The notes under the pieces are model-generated. The model saw only the letters and a list, made by a program, of their open reading frames with translations. It did not search any database and was not told the DNA's origin. Below, piece by piece: positions 50,941 to 59,800 of a stretch of 64,000 bases of DNA. Source of the DNA: Rhyzopertha dominica (taxonomy: Eukaryota; Arthropoda; Insecta; Coleoptera; Bostrichidae); contig QCXZ01000137.1 of NCBI GenBank assembly GCA_025024175.1, positions 1,302,001-1,366,000 of the forward strand. The letters run 5' to 3'. Both the position numbers and the translations under genes were made by a program. Every line of letters begins with the position of its first letter. Positions within the stretch are counted from its first letter, which is position 1.

Positions 50941-50979
50941 TCTTCTTGTAAGAAGTAACTAGTATTGCTTACAAGAAGA
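50941..50979. other. 12-bp perfect inverted repeat
   Basis: TCTTCTTGTAAG at 50941-50952 and its complement at 50968-50979, with a 15-base loop, lie immediately after the Crypton-like coding relic. May be a terminator-like or element-end structure; function unknown. Confidence 0.6.
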
Positions 50980-51140
50980 AACATCTGCAGATTTAACAAG
51001 ATCTTCGACAGGCATGCGTTCTGAAACCGTTGACAGCTACAAACTTAATGTTCATGGCAAAAAAATAAAAGGTGAAATGTTTATAAATATATATGTTAAT
51101 GTTAATACTAAATAAATAAAATGTGATTTCTTTTTTATCC

Positions 51141-51178
51141 CACTAGTGGAATAAAGTAATTTTATTATTCCACTAGTG
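51141..51178. other. 14-bp perfect inverted repeat
   Basis: CACTAGTGGAATAA at 51141-51154 and its complement at 51165-51178 with a 10-base loop. The outer eight bases are themselves palindromic. Confidence 0.6.
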
Positions 51179-51238
51179 AATAAAGTAGTGCTTCATGCAT
51201 TTCTAAAGTGTGGATAAAACTTCAATTATAAAGTGATT

Positions 51239-51673
51239 ATGGACAAAATATCTTTATTTCAAAGCTTACAAGACTTTGTTGATCGTATCAGTAAAACCAA
51301 ACATCGTAAGCTTGTTTATTAGGCTTCAGAAGCTGACCTAAGATTAACGGTTATTTAAAATGATGAATCTTTTGAATCGAAGCTCTTTTTCAAATACCTG
51401 GATATACACGCAAGCAGACTTGCTTTTATTGGACGACAAAAGTCAGATATAAATACTGAAGAAACGGTTGTGTGGTATTTGGGCGACAAACGCGATCCAG
51501 GTTGCTGTAGGGATGAAGATGAGGATTTCGATATTGTGTGTCATTTTGAAAATGTTCGAAAGAAACTAAGGAAAGCTATAGTCGATTTCCTCTGTGGCAT
51601 AGCAGCAGCACCATGGAAGCTCAGATCCGTCAACTTTTCTTTCAACTCCAGCATAATACCCTTATCCATTTAA
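51239..51673 (+). pseudogene. Unrecognised decayed reading frame
   Basis: A single frame from ATG 51239 to the stop at 51671-51673, about 145 codons, interrupted by only two stops (51320 and 51356). It begins MDKISLFQSLQDFVDRISKT and later reads SKLFFKYLDIHASRLAFIG, EETVVWYLGDKRDPGCCRDE and ENVRKKLRKAIVDFL. The acidic, Cys-containing and Lys/Arg-rich composition is more protein-like than most frames here, but I recognise no family. It may belong to the Crypton-like element 300 bp upstream or be an independent relic, or chance. Confidence 0.3.
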
Positions 51674-51719
51674 CGTTTTTGTTTGAAGTATTTTTATCAA
51701 TACCACAAGGTTCCCAATA

Positions 51720-52420
51720 ACAATTCCCTCAGCCATTGTTGGCTCCGCGCATTAAAGTTATTGGGTCCGCGCCTTTAACGCGATTGCCCCAACTATTGCT
51801 TTTTCAACTTTTTAATACACTTTCGCAACTTTTCACAAAGACACCCCCGACGAGTCGGCTCTCCCCCGATTGCGCCTCGAATATTGTTCATATCTGTAAG
51901 ACGCAATTCCAGAGAATCGGCGCCGTCCAGCGGTCGACAAACGCAATTTGCTCGAAAGTTGGCGATTCGGATTATAGCTCGCCCCGAAGAGGATTAGGGG
52001 TGGCGCGGGACGATCGATATAAATGACCAGTCGAAACTTGCGGTGATGATGTTATTCCGGGACGTGCGATTCTGACAGCAGATACGTGATCGCAGTTCCA
52101 AAGAACTCGAATTTCGATTGATTTCGCGACAGCCGCCGAGGAAGTTTGTAAAACATTCGCTTGCTTACCAAGTTGAGCCATAAGTCAGGCTGTTTTGTAC
52201 CTAGCTCGGTGACTATTAGTCTTTTGGGCGACGGAAACCTTAAGAACGCGACAGGGTGATGTATGGCGGGGTCCTCTCGGAACTGCCCTTTAGAATGGTC
52301 AGCAGATGTAAAGGTCGATCGCGATTGATTTAAATGGTAGGAGTGGAATCAGAGTTGTGGAACTTCCTAAAGCGACTCTTACAGCTGGGCTCGCTTTAAC
52401 AGTTTGGCCATCCTCTGTAA
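51720..52420. other. Largest GC-rich island in the window
   Basis: About 700 bp of clearly higher GC with CpG-containing words, single-copy here. Frames cross it on both strands with no known motif. Possible conserved regulatory DNA; inferred only from composition. Confidence 0.3.
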
Positions 52421-53142
52421 AACCGACATAACTTCCGTGTTTCAAGACTCCTGAAATGTTGGTGAATTGCTCTGTTTTGTGATAATGGCATGATAAACAC
52501 AGCTATTCCTTTTAATTAAAACTACAAGTAAATATTGAAGTAATAATCATAATGCGTGGATCGGCAGGTATCTGACACAACTTACAATTTAAAAAATCAA
52601 GACAAAAATTATCAGTCTGGCGTTTCAATTACACCTGTAATCTTTGTCAAAGGCGAAGAATCTAAAAATTTGCCTGACACAACTTCAAACAAAATTTTGA
52701 AAGTGAATAAACAAATCACCAAGGAAGCGAGACGTCATAGAAACAACGTGCCAACCTGATAAAAAACAACCTAACGACGAAAAACGAACTACCTACCTAC
52801 TAGATATACACGAACTACTTGATAATAGATAACTATAAAATAGCCTTCCAAATGTCACCTAACTCATAATTTCCACAGTCCCTATTAAAATTATTAGTAT
52901 TCCTACAAATTTCTATAGCTTCTTTTATTAGACGTTTGTGATAATATATTTCTCTATGTAAAATTTCTGTTTTATCAAAGTCAATAATGTGTTTAGTCAA
53001 ATATGAGTGTTCAGCTACGGAATATTTATCTATCTGTTGCAGCCTAGTAGCACGTATATGTTCTTTCAAACGCGTACCTACTTTTCTTTTAGTTTGATCT
53101 ATGTAACACTTGCCGCAAGAACAAGTAATTTTTTATACACCT

Positions 53143-53517
53143 TGTACCGGACCATGGGTAAACCCTGACGATAGGGAAGGGAGTGGGATGTCGCGAGTGG
53201 GGGAGAAGTCGGGAGAGTCAGACGGAGCGAAGCGGGCAGGGAGTGAACACGGAAAGGCATTCTGGATGCCTCTGCTCAATTTGGTGTTCTGCCTTGAATT
53301 CTGTATATCCTCGTGTTTTGTTCTTGTTAGATTTAGTGTGCTTATTTCTTTGCAGTACATGTTATTGCAGTGAATGTTTAGTTGTGTAGAGCCTGGCCAG
53401 GATAGGGAGCTGGTAAGCTGTTTTATTTAGTTTTGCGTTGTACAAGAGTTAATAGAGTTGTTGCATGTCTATTGTGTTTAATAATTGCAAACCCCAACCT
53501 TTAAGAGTCACAGCACA
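53143..53517 (+). repeat. 5' LTR of element 2
   Basis: Starts TGTACCGGACCATGGG and ends GAGTCACAGCACA; 375 bp, equal to 57955-58329. No clear TATA box was seen. The short frames that cross it on either strand are duplicated in the other LTR and are not genes. Confidence 0.96.
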
Positions 53518-53519
53518 TA

Positions 53520-53527
53520 TGGCGCCC
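53520..53527 (+). other. Primer binding site of element 2
   Basis: TGGCGCCC begins 2 nt after the LTR. It is the same octamer as in element 1 and fits a Lys-type tRNA primer; later bases (ATCAGCGGGGC) pair less exactly. Confidence 0.75.
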
Positions 53528-53726
53528 ATCAGCGGGGCAATTATTACGCAATAGAGTGTAACAAAGTGTTGAATTTCGCTATTGTAAAATAAGCGGTAGG
53601 TACGACGGTTTTTTTTCGGTGTGCGAAGCGAAACAGTAGTACATTGCATATGTGCGGGCGTTCGGAACTCGAACTTGACGGTGAATTCGTTGTTTGAGGT
53701 TCGAGGAACTTCATTTGGTAGTAAAA

Positions 53727-56700
53727 ATGTCGAAACAGAAAAGTAAAAAAGTGCGTGATGTCGAGTCGCAGGATGATGTCACCGGCGGCGACGTTACGGG
53801 CGAAACGAACGGGCAAGTGGCGGACTTGGCTAAGGCCATAAATCAGATTTCGTCGGCGTTACAAACGTTGCAAGTGCAGGTGTCTGAACTGGCCGCAGTT
53901 GCGTATCAATCGGGCCCGCCACAATTAACAAACGAGAATGAGTTTAGAGAAAATTGTACGGAGGCGGATGATATTGTTACTGGTATGCGTCAGCATGATC
54001 GCCGGTATCGAACATATGATTACATTTCCCGTTGGAAGGAACTGGGGGGTGGGCAATTAACATTTGTCGTTAATGGTAGTACACATCCTTTAATATTCCT
54101 TAAAAAACTGGAAGAAATGTTCGCGGACGCGGGAGTTCCGGATGAGAAAAAAGTTGCGTTAGCAGTGGCGTGCTTGAGGGGGACAGCATCAGATTGGGGG
54201 CAAGTAAAGAACAGTCAGTTTACTTCCTTTGACAAATTTAAAGAATTTTTTTTGAATAGATACTGGGGGGTTGAAGAGGAACGAAATCTTTTTTTTAAGA
54301 TTAAGTTTGGAAAGTTTGTAAATGGAAATATGGCTGAATATTTTCTTAGAACATTGAAAGAAGCGTCATTTTTGTCCGAACAGTTGGAAGAAAAGAAACT
54401 AATTGAATTTTTAATAAATCATTTTCCAACTGAAGTAAAATGCGGCATCTTGAATGGTGGATTTCGAACAGTGGAGGCGGTCGAACAACACTTAAAGCGT
54501 TTAGACGAATGTTATGGGGAAATGTCTAATAGGAGACGCCAAAATCAGGAGNGTGGTCAAAATTCGGAAAATAGAGCAGCGTGGCGTAATGCAAATACAA
54601 ATTCAGGAGGTAATAATAGTAGTAGTAATGCAAGTAGGCAGGATCGGAATGCGGGGGGTAGTAACGATAATGATATATCGACTATTTTCACCGAACATCT
54701 CGATTGGTTGTTAGAGGAAGACCCGGGCATAAGGGCATGTCAAATAAATAAGTTACCGATCGTCAAAGTGACGATAGGTGAGTTAATGACAGAGGCGTTG
54801 GTAGATTCGGGCTGTCAAATCAGTAGCGTATCTGAAAGTTATTTTAACATGCTAAGGACACAAGCTGAAGTTTTGCCAGTTTTTCCGGTTAATGGAGTAA
54901 CGCTATATGGTGCTTTTACTGATAGGGGGCGGACTGCAAAATGTCAAACGTTGTTGGAAATTAAAATAAATTCGATAACGTTCCAAGTTCCGTGCTTAGT
55001 GGTCCCACAACTAAAAAGAACTCTGATATTGGGATATGATTGGATAGTAGAAAATAATGTCACTTTGGGCAAAACAATGAAGGTAGTTCAGGATGGTGTT
55101 GAGTATGAAATTCCAGTAACAAATGAATTAATGAGTAGTGATTCAGTAGTTATTGAAGAAACCGCGATCGAGTGTCATGAAAGAGTGCAGGTTAAGGAAC
55201 GAATTGTTTATAATGAGCTTCAGATTAGAGCAGTAGTCGACAGGGCGGAATTGGATGACAAAAATTTCAAAGATGAGCTTTATCAAGTCCTCTTGCGCAA
55301 TAAAGAAGTTTTTTCGGAACAACCGGGACGAATTTCAATTTATGAACACAAAATTAAACTACGGGATGAATCTCCTTTCTGTTTAAAATCTTACCCGATT
55401 CCGAATTCTCATAAAGCTGCTGTCAAGCAGCAAATCGAGGAAATGTTGCAGTGGGAAATTATTCGGGCAGCGCCGACGGAATATATAAGTCCTTTGGTGA
55501 CTGTCGCGAAGAAAGATGGTTCAGTAAGGGTCTGTTTGGACGCAAGACACCTCAATAGTAAGATGGTAAAGGAACATATCATGCCGGTTAATCCAGAGGA
55601 GTTTCTTTATCAATTCGAAGAAGGGACAATTTTAAGTAGTATTGACCTTACGTGTTCGTACTGGCAGATTCCAATTAAGGAATCGGATCAAAAATATACT
55701 GGTTTCTTACATGAAGGAATTTCCTACGTTTTTCAGGTACTGCCCTATGGATTGTCCACTTCAGTAAGTAGTTTCATTAGGGGTTTGAATATGATTTTAG
55801 GCAATGAAGTGTCTGAATATCTCATACCTTATGTAGACGATTTACTGATATTTTCAGCAGATCAAAAGTCTCATTTGCGTCATTTGGAAAGTTTATTGAT
55901 AAAGTTCAAACAACACAATGTGACAGTTAAATTGAGAAAATCAAAATTTGTACGCTCATCGATAAAATTTTTAGGACACATTATTTCGCGTACTGGTATG
56001 GAAATGGATCCGGACAGGGTAAAATCCATAAAAGAATTTCCGCGTCCACGAAATGTAAAACACTTAAAGTCATTTTTAGGGTTGTGTAGCTATGATCGGA
56101 GGTATTGTGAAAATTTTGCAGCCTTGTCAGTTCCTCTTTTAAAATTGTTAAAAAAGGACCATCCTTGGAAATGGGGGGTGGAGCAAAATGAAGCATTTGA
56201 GAAAATAAAGTCGGTGTTTGCGGGCGCTATTATGCAATATCATCCAAATCCACAGAAACCATATTATATCCAATGTGATAGTTCTTATTATGGTATTGGC
56301 GGTTGTCTTTTTCAAAAATCGCCCCAGGGTGAATGTCAAATTATAGCTTTTTGTAGTAGAACTCTAAAAGGTGCCGAATTGAATTACGGTATAACTGAAA
56401 AGGAGGCGCTAGCGGTGTTATATTGTTTAAGGCAGTGGCGGGTGTTTGTGCTCGGGACAAAAGTAACGGTGATTACTGACCACAAATCATTGATTTTTCT
56501 GAAGAAATGTCGTTTGATGAATTCTCGGTTAACGCGATGGACTCTCTATTTACAAGAGTACGACCTGGAAATCGTACATTGTGCGGGAAAAGACAATGTC
56601 GTGGCGGACGTGCTGTCGCGGTATCCAGTAGACCAGGGTGAGGAAATAGAAGCAGCTTCAGAGGAAATCGAAATTTTCAGAATGGAAGTGGAAAAAGGAG

Positions 56701-57809
56701 GAAAGAAGCAGATCAGCAATCTACGAAGACTGGCGCAAGATCAGCAAGAAGATGAGTATTTAGGGAAGATAAGAAAGAAGGTGGAAGAAGGGAGCACGAG
56801 ATGGTTCATCATTCATGAAAATGTGTTGTTCAAGAAGGAGAACGATGGATACAAAATTTGTGTTCCTAGTAAGCATACGACGGACATCATCAGGGATGAA
56901 CACTACCATAATGGCCACTTTGGGTACCACAAAGTTTACCAAGCCTTGAGGAAGTGGTACTATTGGAAGAAGATGAGGACGCAGGTTAAAGAAATTACAC
57001 GATCGTGCGATCTCTGTCAGAGATCGAAGATATCGGCTGGTGGAAGGGGTCCAATGGCAAGTGTTATACCCGATGGTATAAATGAATTGGTATGTGTAGA
57101 CCTAATGGGACCTCTACCAAAGTCTAGAGGAGGCGTGGCTTATTTATTCGTGGCTATTGATGCTTTCTCGAAACATGTAGCATTGTATACGATGAAGAGG
57201 GCAACCACTCAGGTTCTCCGTAATAGAATCAAGTTATACGTTCAAGACGTCGGGAAGCCTAAACGGATTCTATCGGATAATGGCACACAATTCCGGTCAA
57301 ATAGATGGCAGCAGGAGTTGTCATCGTTGGGAATTCATGTGTCGTACACATCTGTGTATTTCCCCCAAGGGAATATGACGGAGAGAATAAATAGAGAAAT
57401 TGGTCGTCTGCTAAGGTCGTTGTGCCATCACCAACATACGAAATGGGCGTATGTGATTCCAAGGGTGGAGGAACTCCTCAATCAGGTGGTACATGAATCC
57501 ACAGGGTTTACACCCAATGAAGTTCATTGGCACCAAACTAGGGAATGTCCAGTGAAATGCATCAAATTTTCTGAAAATCCGGTGATGCCACCTAAAGATA
57601 AAGTTATCATGTTGGCGAAGCAGAGGCTCCTTACTAAGGCGCAAAGAAGACAACAGCGACATAACCAGGGGAGAATGGAGGAGTACCAAGTGGGTGATTG
57701 GGTCTACGTGAGGTCACATAGGCAGTCATCCGCGGAGGATCATCAAATTAAGAAGCTGTTCCTCTTATTCGAAGGGCCTTTTACTGTTCGGGGCGAAAAA
57801 AGGTCCTAA
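53727..57809 (+). CDS. Gag-Pol polyprotein of element 2, C-terminus frameshifted
   Basis: From ATG 53727 (context GTAAAAATGT) it encodes 1360 residues. The Gag-like region holds FKEFFLNRYWG and NMAEYFL, then an Asn/Ser-rich linker with no CCHC knuckle. Protease: VDSGC, Asp360. RT: YVDD, Asp704-705. RNase H: QCDSS, Asp851. Integrase zinc module: His1059, His1064, Cys1094, Cys1097. Integrase core: Asp1125, Asp1184, Glu1219 (D-D-34-E). It ends shortly after FEGPF. A six-A run (57796-57801) shifts the frame; with five A the frame would stay open for about 49 more codons to TGA at 57952-57954, which abuts the 3' LTR. This is either a sequencing slip or a mutation. Codon for residue 276 region holds an N (54552). 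Confidence 0.94.
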   Translation: MSKQKSKKVRDVESQDDVTGGDVTGETNGQVADLAKAINQISSALQTLQVQVSELAAVAYQSGPPQLTNENEFRENCTEADDIVTGMRQHDRRYRTYDYISRWKELGGGQLTFVVNGSTHPLIFLKKLEEMFADAGVPDEKKVALAVACLRGTASDWGQVKNSQFTSFDKFKEFFLNRYWGVEEERNLFFKIKFGKFVNGNMAEYFLRTLKEASFLSEQLEEKKLIEFLINHFPTEVKCGILNGGFRTVEAVEQHLKRLDECYGEMSNRRRQNQEXGQNSENRAAWRNANTNSGGNNSSSNASRQDRNAGGSNDNDISTIFTEHLDWLLEEDPGIRACQINKLPIVKVTIGELMTEALVDSGCQISSVSESYFNMLRTQAEVLPVFPVNGVTLYGAFTDRGRTAKCQTLLEIKINSITFQVPCLVVPQLKRTLILGYDWIVENNVTLGKTMKVVQDGVEYEIPVTNELMSSDSVVIEETAIECHERVQVKERIVYNELQIRAVVDRAELDDKNFKDELYQVLLRNKEVFSEQPGRISIYEHKIKLRDESPFCLKSYPIPNSHKAAVKQQIEEMLQWEIIRAAPTEYISPLVTVAKKDGSVRVCLDARHLNSKMVKEHIMPVNPEEFLYQFEEGTILSSIDLTCSYWQIPIKESDQKYTGFLHEGISYVFQVLPYGLSTSVSSFIRGLNMILGNEVSEYLIPYVDDLLIFSADQKSHLRHLESLLIKFKQHNVTVKLRKSKFVRSSIKFLGHIISRTGMEMDPDRVKSIKEFPRPRNVKHLKSFLGLCSYDRRYCENFAALSVPLLKLLKKDHPWKWGVEQNEAFEKIKSVFAGAIMQYHPNPQKPYYIQCDSSYYGIGGCLFQKSPQGECQIIAFCSRTLKGAELNYGITEKEALAVLYCLRQWRVFVLGTKVTVITDHKSLIFLKKCRLMNSRLTRWTLYLQEYDLEIVHCAGKDNVVADVLSRYPVDQGEEIEAASEEIEIFRMEVEKGGKKQISNLRRLAQDQQEDEYLGKIRKKVEEGSTRWFIIHENVLFKKENDGYKICVPSKHTTDIIRDEHYHNGHFGYHKVYQALRKWYYWKKMRTQVKEITRSCDLCQRSKISAGGRGPMASVIPDGINELVCVDLMGPLPKSRGGVAYLFVAIDAFSKHVALYTMKRATTQVLRNRIKLYVQDVGKPKRILSDNGTQFRSNRWQQELSSLGIHVSYTSVYFPQGNMTERINREIGRLLRSLCHHQHTKWAYVIPRVEELLNQVVHESTGFTPNEVHWHQTRECPVKCIKFSENPVMPPKDKVIMLAKQRLLTKAQRRQQRHNQGRMEEYQVGDWVYVRSHRQSSAEDHQIKKLFLLFEGPFTVRGEKRS

Positions 57810-57944
57810 CGCGTACGAACTGGTCGATGTAAACGGACAGTTAAAAGGTACCCATAATGTGGTGAACATTAAACGTTGTTATCGCGAGCAGGAGTGCGGA
57901 ATTGTTGGAACTGGTGTTGAAAAAACCGCGAATGGCTTTTCAAC

Positions 57945-57954
57945 AGGGGGGTGA
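57945..57954 (+). other. Polypurine tract of element 2
   Basis: AGGGGGGTGA ends exactly at the 3' LTR start and is the expected plus-strand primer. Its last three bases are also the stop codon of the extended pol frame. Confidence 0.75.
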
Positions 57955-58329
57955 TGTACCGGACCATGGGTAAACCCTGACGATAGGGAAGGGAGTGGGA
58001 TGTCGCGAGTGGGGGAGAAGTCGGGAGAGTCAGACGGAGCGAAGCGGGCAGNGAGTGNACACGGAAAGGCATTCTGGATGCCTCTGCTCAATTTGGTGTT
58101 CTGCCTTGAATTCTGTATATCCTCGTGTTTTGTTCTTGTTAGATTTAGTGTGCTTATTTCTTTGCAGTACATGTTATTGCAGTGAATGTTTAGTTGTGTA
58201 GAGCCTGGCCAGGATAGGGAGCTGGTAAGCTGTTTTATTTAGTTTTGCGTTGTACAAGAGTTAATAGAGTTGTTGCATGTCTATTGTGTTTAATAATTGC
58301 AAACCCCAACCTTTAAGAGTCACAGCACA
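57955..58329 (+). repeat. 3' LTR of element 2
   Basis: A 375-bp copy of 53143-53517, with two N calls (58052 and 58058), followed by target duplication ACCT (58330-58333). Confidence 0.96.
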
Positions 58330-58697
58330 ACCTTCACTCTCTAAATGTACTTTATCTTTAGTAGAACTTAAAATTTTATATAAATTATTATATGTACTAT
58401 CAACAACTAAAATATCGTGTTTTCTAAGCATCCTCTTTAATTTTTCCGAAATGCCTTGTACATAAGGCAAACTGAACTTCAATTTACCTTGTCCTGGCTG
58501 AGAATTTACTTGATATGGATGAGCACTTTCGTCTGAGATCCTTTGTGTTCTAATAAATAACATCCTAATAAGACTATTCTTTTGAGAGGGAGGGTGGTGA
58601 GATGTGGCGTGTGTATCTATCTGTGTGTGTTGGTTTTCTGTAAACCTTGTGACCTAACTGTCCAGTGTTTATTCTGTAGATTTGGACATCCAAGAAA

Positions 58698-58785
58698 GGT
58701 CAGTGGTTTCAAGAGGCAGCGATCTTTTCAAGAAAATATTATCTTATATTATGGACGCTGAAAGCATTCACCCACGAATATAACA
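58698..58785 (+). repeat. Penelope-like 3'-end block in inverted orientation
   Basis: GTCAGTGGTTTCAAGAGGCA, then AGAAAATATTATCTTATATT and GCTGAAAGCATTCACCC match the plus-strand 3' ends of copies A (25021-25083) and C (62954-63030). Here the block lies at the 5' edge of copy B but points the other way, so the copy has an inverted-repeat-like end. The boundary falls in the shared CACTGAC-type microhomology. Confidence 0.75.
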
Positions 58786-58999
58786 AATCGTTCAATAAAT
58801 TGAAAATTTGAAAGTTATAAAGCAAATTAGTAATAGACAATATATATTAGTATGGAACAAAGGGTGAAATACAAATTAACAAACATTTTTCCGTACCTAA
58901 TCAACGAAGATATTATTAACTTCTTAGAATCTTATTTATTACTAATGTCATAGCATAGCTTGACATGACTTTATTTCACAGGTCAGCTACAAAGATTTT
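58786..58999. other. Unassigned AT-rich DNA
   Basis: No recognisable feature between the Penelope-like end block and the next LINE relic. Confidence 0.35.
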
Positions 59000-59800
59000 A
59001 TAAGCATAAAACGGAAAAGGGCGTCGATAGCAAATGTCTCAGATTAACACTATGAACATTTGATCTGCTAAAGTAGGTGACGATGACGAGCAAAGAATTC
59101 TAAGCACAAACACCACTAGATGGTACTCAAAGACCAACTTTCGCCAATTTAATTCTCGGATCTTTAAAGACATAAGATCGTATTTTCGCAGACCAAAAAC
59201 AAAACGAGTATTTACAAGCATCGTGAATTTTTTTAAACTTGCTGGCAGTAGTCCATAATAAACAGTATGAGCCTCTCCCACTGTATCTTTCTTGATTTGA
59301 AGTTTATTATGCAACAATAATGAATTTCCCTATTAACAGTAAAACATGATTTCTGAACCCCACTCCTTTGTGAAAAACAACGCCCAGGATTTTCGCACTA
59401 TTCACTCACATCTCTGTTTTCAACCACAATTTTTAGATTAGCTTCAGGAAAGTTTTCGTGGAACAAAATAGCAACACAAGCTGAAGACTGCGTTTTCGAG
59501 AAGAATGAATAAAATGGAATTAGAAAATTATTATTAGCAATACGGATGTGGTACTGTCTAAATGACAGCATAAGCTGGTTGTCGCTTGCAAAAGTGTAAA
59601 CTGAGAATTGCTTGACACAGGTAGCAAAATCAATAGTGTAGGTTATGTGGAATAAGGGACCCAAGACGGATCTCTGAGGGACTTCAGAACCCACGTGACC
59701 GACACTCAAAAGACAATTCCCATAAGACACCATTTGATATCGGTTACTGACGTATGAACAAAAACCACGTTATCTTAATATCAAAACATTAATTTTACAC
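59000..59800 (-). pseudogene. LINE RT and C-terminal relic, minus strand
   Basis: Minus strand from 59733: VSYGNCLLSVGHVGSEVPQR and SVLGPLFHITYTIDF (the PQGS-LGPLLF block), then FASDNQLMLSFRQYHI in place of the FADDTQL box, with the second Asp replaced. The frame ends at 59398, but similarity continues as AKILGVVFHKGVGFRNHV in another frame and NTRFVFGLRKYDLMS, IRELNWRKLVFEYHL and SSSSPTLADQMF in the frame at 59039-59317. These are the thumb and C-terminal blocks of Jockey-like LINEs. The copy has lost a catalytic Asp and its frame. Confidence 0.85.

Larger units (their letters stand above)
53143..58329 (+). mobile_element. Complete Gypsy-type LTR retrotransposon (element 2), nested
   Basis: A 5187-bp element with 375-bp LTRs, TG...CA ends and a 4-bp target duplication ACCT (53139-53142 and 58330-58333). 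It has a TGGCGCCC primer site, one gag-pol frame that reaches the 3' LTR, and a G-rich polypurine tract. It has no envelope gene and no spare room for one. The LTRs look identical apart from two N calls in the 3' copy, so it is very recent. It inserted into the GIY-YIG region of Penelope-like copy B. Confidence 0.95.
52590..58708 (-). mobile_element. Penelope-like element copy B, split by LTR element 2
   Basis: Minus-strand copy in two parts. 58708-58330: FLDVQ-type block after a one-base shift, then [34 protein letters not shown] and LRKHDILVVDSTYNNLYKIL, up to HLESEG. 53142-52590: the GIY-YIG core (CGKCYIGQTKRK), KEHIRATRLQQIDKYSVAEH and NFNRDCGNYELGDIWKAIL, stop at 52833-52835, then a 3' untranslated part that matches copy A. 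A stop (TAA) lies where copy A has Tyr in VYKITC, so the copy was defective irrespective of the insertion. The reverse transcriptase palm is missing. Confidence 0.88.

Noticed and set aside
51736..52181. Frames on both strands in the GC-rich island
   Set aside because: Frames open on both strands in GC-richer DNA are expected; no motif, splice site pattern or homologue recognised.
53183..53389. Open frames inside the 5' LTR of element 2 (repeated at 57995-58201)
   Set aside because: They occur identically in both LTRs, start in non-coding LTR sequence and match no protein.
58277..58563. A protein frame across the 3' LTR of element 2 into the Penelope-like copy
   Set aside because: It is a chance read-through that joins LTR sequence to the interrupted minus-strand Penelope-like frame.
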